Origin: Anaerolineae bacterium
Lineage (GTDB): Bacteria; Chloroflexota; Anaerolineae; JADYZS01
Direction of reading: 5' to 3'
Length of the DNA: 8,448 nt
NCBI GenBank assembly: GCA_020853075.1
Contig: JADYZS010000023.1
Coordinates: 1 to 8,448, forward strand
In this document: positions 4,783 to 8,448 of the stretch, piece after piece
How the letters are laid out: every line of letters begins with the position of its first letter
How positions within the stretch are numbered: position 1 is the first letter of the stretch
Program-made: the position numbers and the translations under genes
Notes under the pieces: generated by a model
Seen by the model: only the letters and a program-made list of their open reading frames with translations
What the model was told of the DNA's origin: nothing
Database searches by the model: none

Positions 4783-7017
4783 TCAGACCCCGTTGACTTC
4801 GTAGGCCGTCCCGTTCAGGACGATGATCACTTGTTGCCCCAGGGCAAAGTAGCGGCGAAGGGCCGGGTTTTTGCTCAAGAGGTCAAAATAGGCGCGGGAT
4901 GCAAACTCTATCTTCACCGTCTTCATCTTAGCAGAGTCATAGGCTGTGTCAATCCAGGTTCCGTCCTTCCAGACAAAGGCTTTATCCAGCACCTGCCGCA
5001 CGATGATTCCAGACTCCACCTTCGGCTCACCCCCTGCGCTCCCTCTACCGCTGCCTCCGCTGCCCTCTGCGGGAGCCGGCATCGGCGCGGAGCCGTAGGC
5101 ACTATCGGCCTGGCGCAAGGCTTCCTGCACGACGCTTTTCTCTACCGCTGCCGCGCCATAAGCCGGAGCCTCCTGGCCGGTAGCGGCGTGGACTTCGCGC
5201 TCCACCAGGTCATTGCGACCTTCGCCGGTCAGTGCCAGGTCCGGTTCTTTCGCCAGGTACGAGGTGTAGGGCGTGATGATGCCGTAGCGCACGCTCAGAT
5301 CAACCACCTCTTGCACCAACTCCCGATCCGACCCTTTCAGACGTATTTGCGTCAGGAGATGGCCGATCTTGCGGGTGGCCCACAGGCGGGCGATGAAGGC
5401 TTCCCCGCCGCTCGTGGCGAATCGCTGGTCGCGATAGGTGAAAGCCTGCTCCTTGCCGTTGACCTCTCCGGTCAGGCGGATGTCAACCGTGCCCCCACGC
5501 CGGTAACGTCCGGCGAGCACCAGTTGGCCTCCGGCGAAGAGATCAGGTAGGGGATAGGGGTAAGTATCCTCCACCACAACGTCACCAAAGTCCAGTCTGA
5601 TGTCGGCCAGGACGGGCGTGCTCACCTTCGCATAGAAGCCCGACACGATCTCATCCAACGGCTGGTTAGGGCGCACGTAGGCGCTCGTGCCGCGATGCTT
5701 CTGGCTTATCGTATCCAGAAGCGTCGTGTTGACGTCATCGCCCACACCGAAGGCGAAGAGGCGCACCCTCTTGGTTGCCTGTCGGCTGACGTTGGCGATG
5801 ATCTGGTCTATGTCGGTGATGCCCTGGGTCGGCAGGCCATCGGTCAAGAAGATGAGCAAGGCAGGGCGACCAGAGTCCGACGAGCCGTCCAGCAAAGCCA
5901 ACGCTTCCAGGAGCGCCCGGTTGATGTCGGTGCTGCCGCCAGCCTTGAGCAAGTCCACGAATTCTTTGGCCCGGGCCCGTTCTTCGGCGGGGCGGAGCCC
6001 GGAGGCGTATTGGCGGATGCCAGTGCTGAAGGCGATCACATTGAAGCGATCATTCGGGCCCAGTTGGTCCAGAACGTAGGCTAACGCGCTCTTCGCCTGG
6101 TCAATCTTGATGCCCTTCATGCTCCCTGAGATATCAAGTACCACCACGACGTCTTTTGCGACGGCTTCTTCTTCCTCTACTTCAACCTGGGGCGCGACCA
6201 GGAGAAGGAAAAAGCCATCGTCGCCGCCCGGCTTGTAACTGAGGAGGTTCAGCCCTATCTCTTCGGCGGCAACGCTGTAGAAGAGTTCGTAATCCACCTC
6301 CGGGCGCACGTCCGTTACTTCGTATCCGATCCTGGCCTCCCGCTCGCCGACCCGCTCTACGTCTATGGCATGGGTGGGGGAGTAGATGGCCTTGAGGGGC
6401 TGGCGCGACTTGATGACCACGTTGATGGCGACCTGCTCAATGGGCAGGTCCGCCAGGTTCGGCACGCGCAGAGGGAAACGGTAGCGGGCCAGGCCATTAT
6501 CCATTACCAGCACCTGGCGATAGGTGAGTTCTATGCGGCGCTGGCCGTTGGGCGGCACGGGGAAAATGCGAGCCTGGATCAGATCGCGCCCGACAAACTC
6601 CAGAAGGGCAGGGTCCCGTTGCTGGCGGACGATGTTTTCGTAGATGCTCCGGGCCTCGTCCTTGTTGAGCAACTTGCCTTCAATGCGTTGTCCGTCGGCC
6701 CAGAGGGCAAAGTCGGATACACTCGCGCCTTCGGGGAGCGCGAACAGGTAGGTTCCTTCCGCCACGACAGAGCCGGGGTTGAAGAAGAGTTGCTCTATGC
6801 GTGTCGTAGCAACTTGATCCTCAATGGTAGCCTGCACCTGATAGGACTTGAGGAGCAGCTGACCGTCCACGGGCCGTGGACGCCCTTCCGGTGGGCGCGG
6901 CCACGGAGTAGGCGGCGGTTCCGGGGGAAAGAATTGTGCCCTACTCAGGGCGAAAGCCGGGTTAGCCGATGTCAGGAACACGGCGATCAGCGCGAGGGCG
7001 AGAAAAACGCGTCGCAT
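4783..7017 (-). CDS. Secreted VIT domain + von Willebrand factor A domain protein
   Basis: With ATG at 7015-7017 the product has 744 residues; AGGAGGAG lies 7 to 9 bases upstream and the start gives a clean signal peptide (MRRVFLALALIAVFL... cleaved after AFA, residue 23). A more upstream ATG at 7125 would hide the signal and overlap the GH57 gene. After a Pro-rich linker (31-50) comes a VIT domain (about 50-172, with YLFALPEGASVSDFAL and LLNKDEARSIYENIV). A short acidic run (EVEEEE, about 279-284) leads to the VWA domain (about 287-465). Its metal site is complete: D295, S297, S299 (DISGS), T363 and D393 (LTDG). A later helical part contains RYGIITPYTSYL. A Gly/Ser/Ala-rich linker (641-665) precedes a carboxyl-terminal domain of about 78 residues. 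No LPXTG or terminal transmembrane helix is seen. VIT/VWA proteins bind metal-dependent protein ligands outside the cell; the partner is unknown. It follows GH57 by 82 bases. Confidence 0.9.
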   Translation of the reverse strand: MRRVFLALALIAVFLTSANPAFALSRAQFFPPEPPPTPWPRPPEGRPRPVDGQLLLKSYQVQATIEDQVATTRIEQLFFNPGSVVAEGTYLFALPEGASVSDFALWADGQRIEGKLLNKDEARSIYENIVRQQRDPALLEFVGRDLIQARIFPVPPNGQRRIELTYRQVLVMDNGLARYRFPLRVPNLADLPIEQVAINVVIKSRQPLKAIYSPTHAIDVERVGEREARIGYEVTDVRPEVDYELFYSVAAEEIGLNLLSYKPGGDDGFFLLLVAPQVEVEEEEAVAKDVVVVLDISGSMKGIKIDQAKSALAYVLDQLGPNDRFNVIAFSTGIRQYASGLRPAEERARAKEFVDLLKAGGSTDINRALLEALALLDGSSDSGRPALLIFLTDGLPTQGITDIDQIIANVSRQATKRVRLFAFGVGDDVNTTLLDTISQKHRGTSAYVRPNQPLDEIVSGFYAKVSTPVLADIRLDFGDVVVEDTYPYPLPDLFAGGQLVLAGRYRRGGTVDIRLTGEVNGKEQAFTYRDQRFATSGGEAFIARLWATRKIGHLLTQIRLKGSDRELVQEVVDLSVRYGIITPYTSYLAKEPDLALTGEGRNDLVEREVHAATGQEAPAYGAAAVEKSVVQEALRQADSAYGSAPMPAPAEGSGGSGRGSAGGEPKVESGIIVRQVLDKAFVWKDGTWIDTAYDSAKMKTVKIEFASRAYFDLLSKNPALRRYFALGQQVIIVLNGTAYEVNGV

Positions 7018-7039
7018 AAGGGATCTCCTCCTGGCGAAA

Positions 7040-7073
7040 CTGAGAATAATCGCAGCCTTTCGCTGTTTCTCAG
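7040..7073 (-). promoter_or_regulatory. Hairpin in the leader just upstream of the VIT/VWA ribosome-binding site
   Basis: CTGAGAA (7040-7046) and TTCTCAG (7067-7073) pair perfectly. Inside, CAGC and GCTG on the minus strand pair around a GAAAG loop, giving a two-part stem. It ends about 10 bases before the AGGAGGAG of the VIT/VWA gene. It may shape translation, act as a processing or partial termination point between GH57 and this gene, or be incidental. No T run of note follows. Confidence 0.4.
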
Positions 7074-7099
7074 ACGCCGCGACGCGGGGAAAGGTTCCG

Positions 7100-8448
7100 T
7101 TAGTAGGAAATAAGCTTGACCACATGGATTCCCTGGGCAGGTATCCGCTCTACCTCGCGGTCTTCCCGGCCCAGGACGGCAAGAATGCCCACCTCTTGCC
7201 CCAAAGTCAAACCGAGCGAAGACAAGGTTAGGGCGATCTCCACCACGCCATCGCTCACAGCCGTAGCCTGCGGCCCGATGGGCTGCCATCCTTCGTTACC
7301 GTCGGCGCGATACAGCAAGGCAGTACCTGCGCCGGCCGAAAGCGATAACTCCCATCCCAGGTTGGCCTCTTCCTTTTGGCTAGTCGCAAAACGGACCTGA
7401 TGGTTGGCAGGCTGTCCACCGGAGGCGGTCAGATAAATGCGCAAAGTTGTGCCCGGCTGTGGCCTCACCTTAGCCATATCCAGGCGTAGATAGATTTCTT
7501 CGGCGTTGTAGCCGGCGCGGAGCGCCCGCAGGCCGGTCTCAGCCTGTTGCATGGTGCCGATAGAGGCCGATGCGAAGACCACGCCGGCCCTATCCCACTC
7601 GCGCGGCGGGTAAGGAGCAGCCGTGAGCCGGGGACGGACGTAGCCGGTAGCAGGCCTCCCCGGCATAGCCTCCTCAGCCGTGTAGATGGAGTGGCTCAGC
7701 CATTCCGGCACAGGCTCGCCGCGCGCGGGATAGGTGTAAGCCAGGTTAGCCCGGAAGGTCTCATCAAACATCACGTCCTGATCTGATCTGATGAGTTTGG
7801 AGTACCACCAGAACCAGTCGCTTCCCTCGGCCACGTAGAGGGTACGCCAGTCCGCTTCGCGCTGCGCGGAGTCGGCGTTGGGATGTGCGGTCTGCCAGGC
7901 TACGAGGTCGGCACGCACCCTCACCAGTGCCTCCCAGGCACGGGTATGCGCCGGGTCGCCGATCCAGGTCGTCAGGTCGCCCCCGATCCAGGAGCCGGTC
8001 GCCAGCCCGGCCAGCGTGCGTCGCGGCGGGTTTGCTTCCAGAAACTCGCTTACCGTGACCGTTTGTAGTTCGGTCTCGCGCCGTTCAAACATGCCGTAGA
8101 GGACGTGCAGGAAAACGTCGCCGTTACGCTCGTAATGCTCCCAGGCGTTCTCGCCATCCAGGATGATGGAGACCAGGTAGGGACGATCCGGGTCGGCCAA
8201 CCGCTCGCGGATCGTCAAGAGGCGATGGATGAGGTTCTCGGCGGCCTGCGTACCGGGGAATTGGGTGTAGAGGAAGCCGATGCGATCCGACAGTTCATGA
8301 TCACGAAAGATCAAAGAAGGGCCAATCTGACCACCTACGAGGAGACGGTAGGGAGTGTATAAATCTCCGGGCCTGGTGATGAAGGCGCTCTCATCCCGTT
8401 CAAAGGGGCGGTTGAGGCTGCGTCCCAGGATCGCTTCGTCTGATGCTA
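7100..8448 (-). CDS. Glycoside hydrolase family 57-type protein, amino-terminal part outside the window
   Basis: The frame is open to the right edge (first full codon at 8446), so the start is missing; 448 residues are visible. A TTG at 8312-8314 is inside the domain, because the frame above it reads ASDEAILGRSLNRPFERDES and then LYTPYRLLVGGQIGPSLIFR, typical of this family. Further on, DGENAWEHY (8132-8158) and EGSDWFWWY (7802-7828) are GH57-type signatures of the amylopullulanase/alpha-amylase group. The last 165 residues (from about 7597 down to 7100) are beta-rich without catalytic motifs and resemble the carboxyl-terminal DOMON/CBM9-like domain attached to some GH57 and glucodextranase proteins. 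The likely activity is hydrolysis or transfer on alpha-glucans; the catalytic nucleophile probably lies outside the window. Whether it is secreted cannot be seen. The VIT/VWA gene follows after 82 bases on the same strand, probably in the same operon. Confidence 0.85.
   Translation of the reverse strand, partial: ASDEAILGRSLNRPFERDESAFITRPGDLYTPYRLLVGGQIGPSLIFRDHELSDRIGFLYTQFPGTQAAENLIHRLLTIRERLADPDRPYLVSIILDGENAWEHYERNGDVFLHVLYGMFERRETELQTVTVSEFLEANPPRRTLAGLATGSWIGGDLTTWIGDPAHTRAWEALVRVRADLVAWQTAHPNADSAQREADWRTLYVAEGSDWFWWYSKLIRSDQDVMFDETFRANLAYTYPARGEPVPEWLSHSIYTAEEAMPGRPATGYVRPRLTAAPYPPREWDRAGVVFASASIGTMQQAETGLRALRAGYNAEEIYLRLDMAKVRPQPGTTLRIYLTASGGQPANHQVRFATSQKEEANLGWELSLSAGAGTALLYRADGNEGWQPIGPQATAVSDGVVEIALTLSSLGLTLGQEVGILAVLGREDREVERIPAQGIHVVKLISY

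Noticed and set aside
4681..5550. Plus-strand ORF of 289 codons antisense to the VIT/VWA gene
   Set aside because: The minus strand has a clear signal peptide, VIT and VWA motifs here; the plus-strand product shows no domain.
7018..7125. Upstream start for the VIT/VWA protein at 7125
   Set aside because: It has no ribosome-binding site, overlaps the GH57 gene and would bury the signal peptide, while ATG at 7017 has AGGAGGAG and a clean signal sequence.
8312..8314. TTG start for the GH57 protein
   Set aside because: The frame above it encodes typical GH57 sequence to the window edge, so this codon is an internal Leu.

Overview
This window looks like a chromosomal segment of a GC-rich bacterium, most likely Chloroflexota (Anaerolineae-like). 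That placement is an inference from three things: protein style (a Pro/Thr-rich small lipoprotein, a secreted VIT/VWA protein, a bacterial GH57 enzyme with a C-terminal beta-rich domain), a 196-residue hypothetical protein that resembles ones I associate with Chloroflexi, and overall composition. It cannot be proved from the sequence alone. I see no complete mobile element, CRISPR array, tRNA or rRNA.

Layout. The only confident plus-strand gene is an EamA/DMT-type transporter cut by the left edge (2-919). Everything else reads leftward on the minus strand. From the right edge: the C-terminal part of a GH57 glycoside hydrolase (7100-8448), a secreted VIT + VWA protein (4783-7017), and a strong hairpin (4723-4754). 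Then come a promoter with a perfect TATAAT box and a Crp/Fnr-family regulator (3929-4615). A tight run follows: small lipoprotein (3693-3920), D-aminoacyl-tRNA deacylase dtd (3162-3635), small two-helix membrane protein (2880-3143), hypothetical protein (2276-2866) and a KduD-like SDR (1506-2273). Gaps in this run are 2 to 57 bases, so one transcript from the regulator promoter is plausible.

Between the SDR and the transporter (920-1505) no standard gene is present. The stretch holds a 39-codon ORF, a cluster of nested inverted repeats built from one 10-base motif, a terminator-like hairpin, and two small minus-strand ORFs with good Shine-Dalgarno sequences. The second of these needs a one-base frame correction to continue into a 67-codon open frame that looks protein-like and runs antisense into the end of the transporter gene. 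I read this as gene remnants or very small genes in a convergent intergenic region.

How the genes may work together: GH57 and the VIT/VWA protein probably form one unit acting on or outside the envelope. The regulator-to-SDR run mixes regulation, tRNA proofreading and sugar-acid metabolism, so it may be co-transcribed without a shared pathway. Nothing here is a convincing new defence or mobile system. The most unusual items are the Arg-to-Tyr change in the regulator's ligand pocket and the structured, decayed region at 854-1467.
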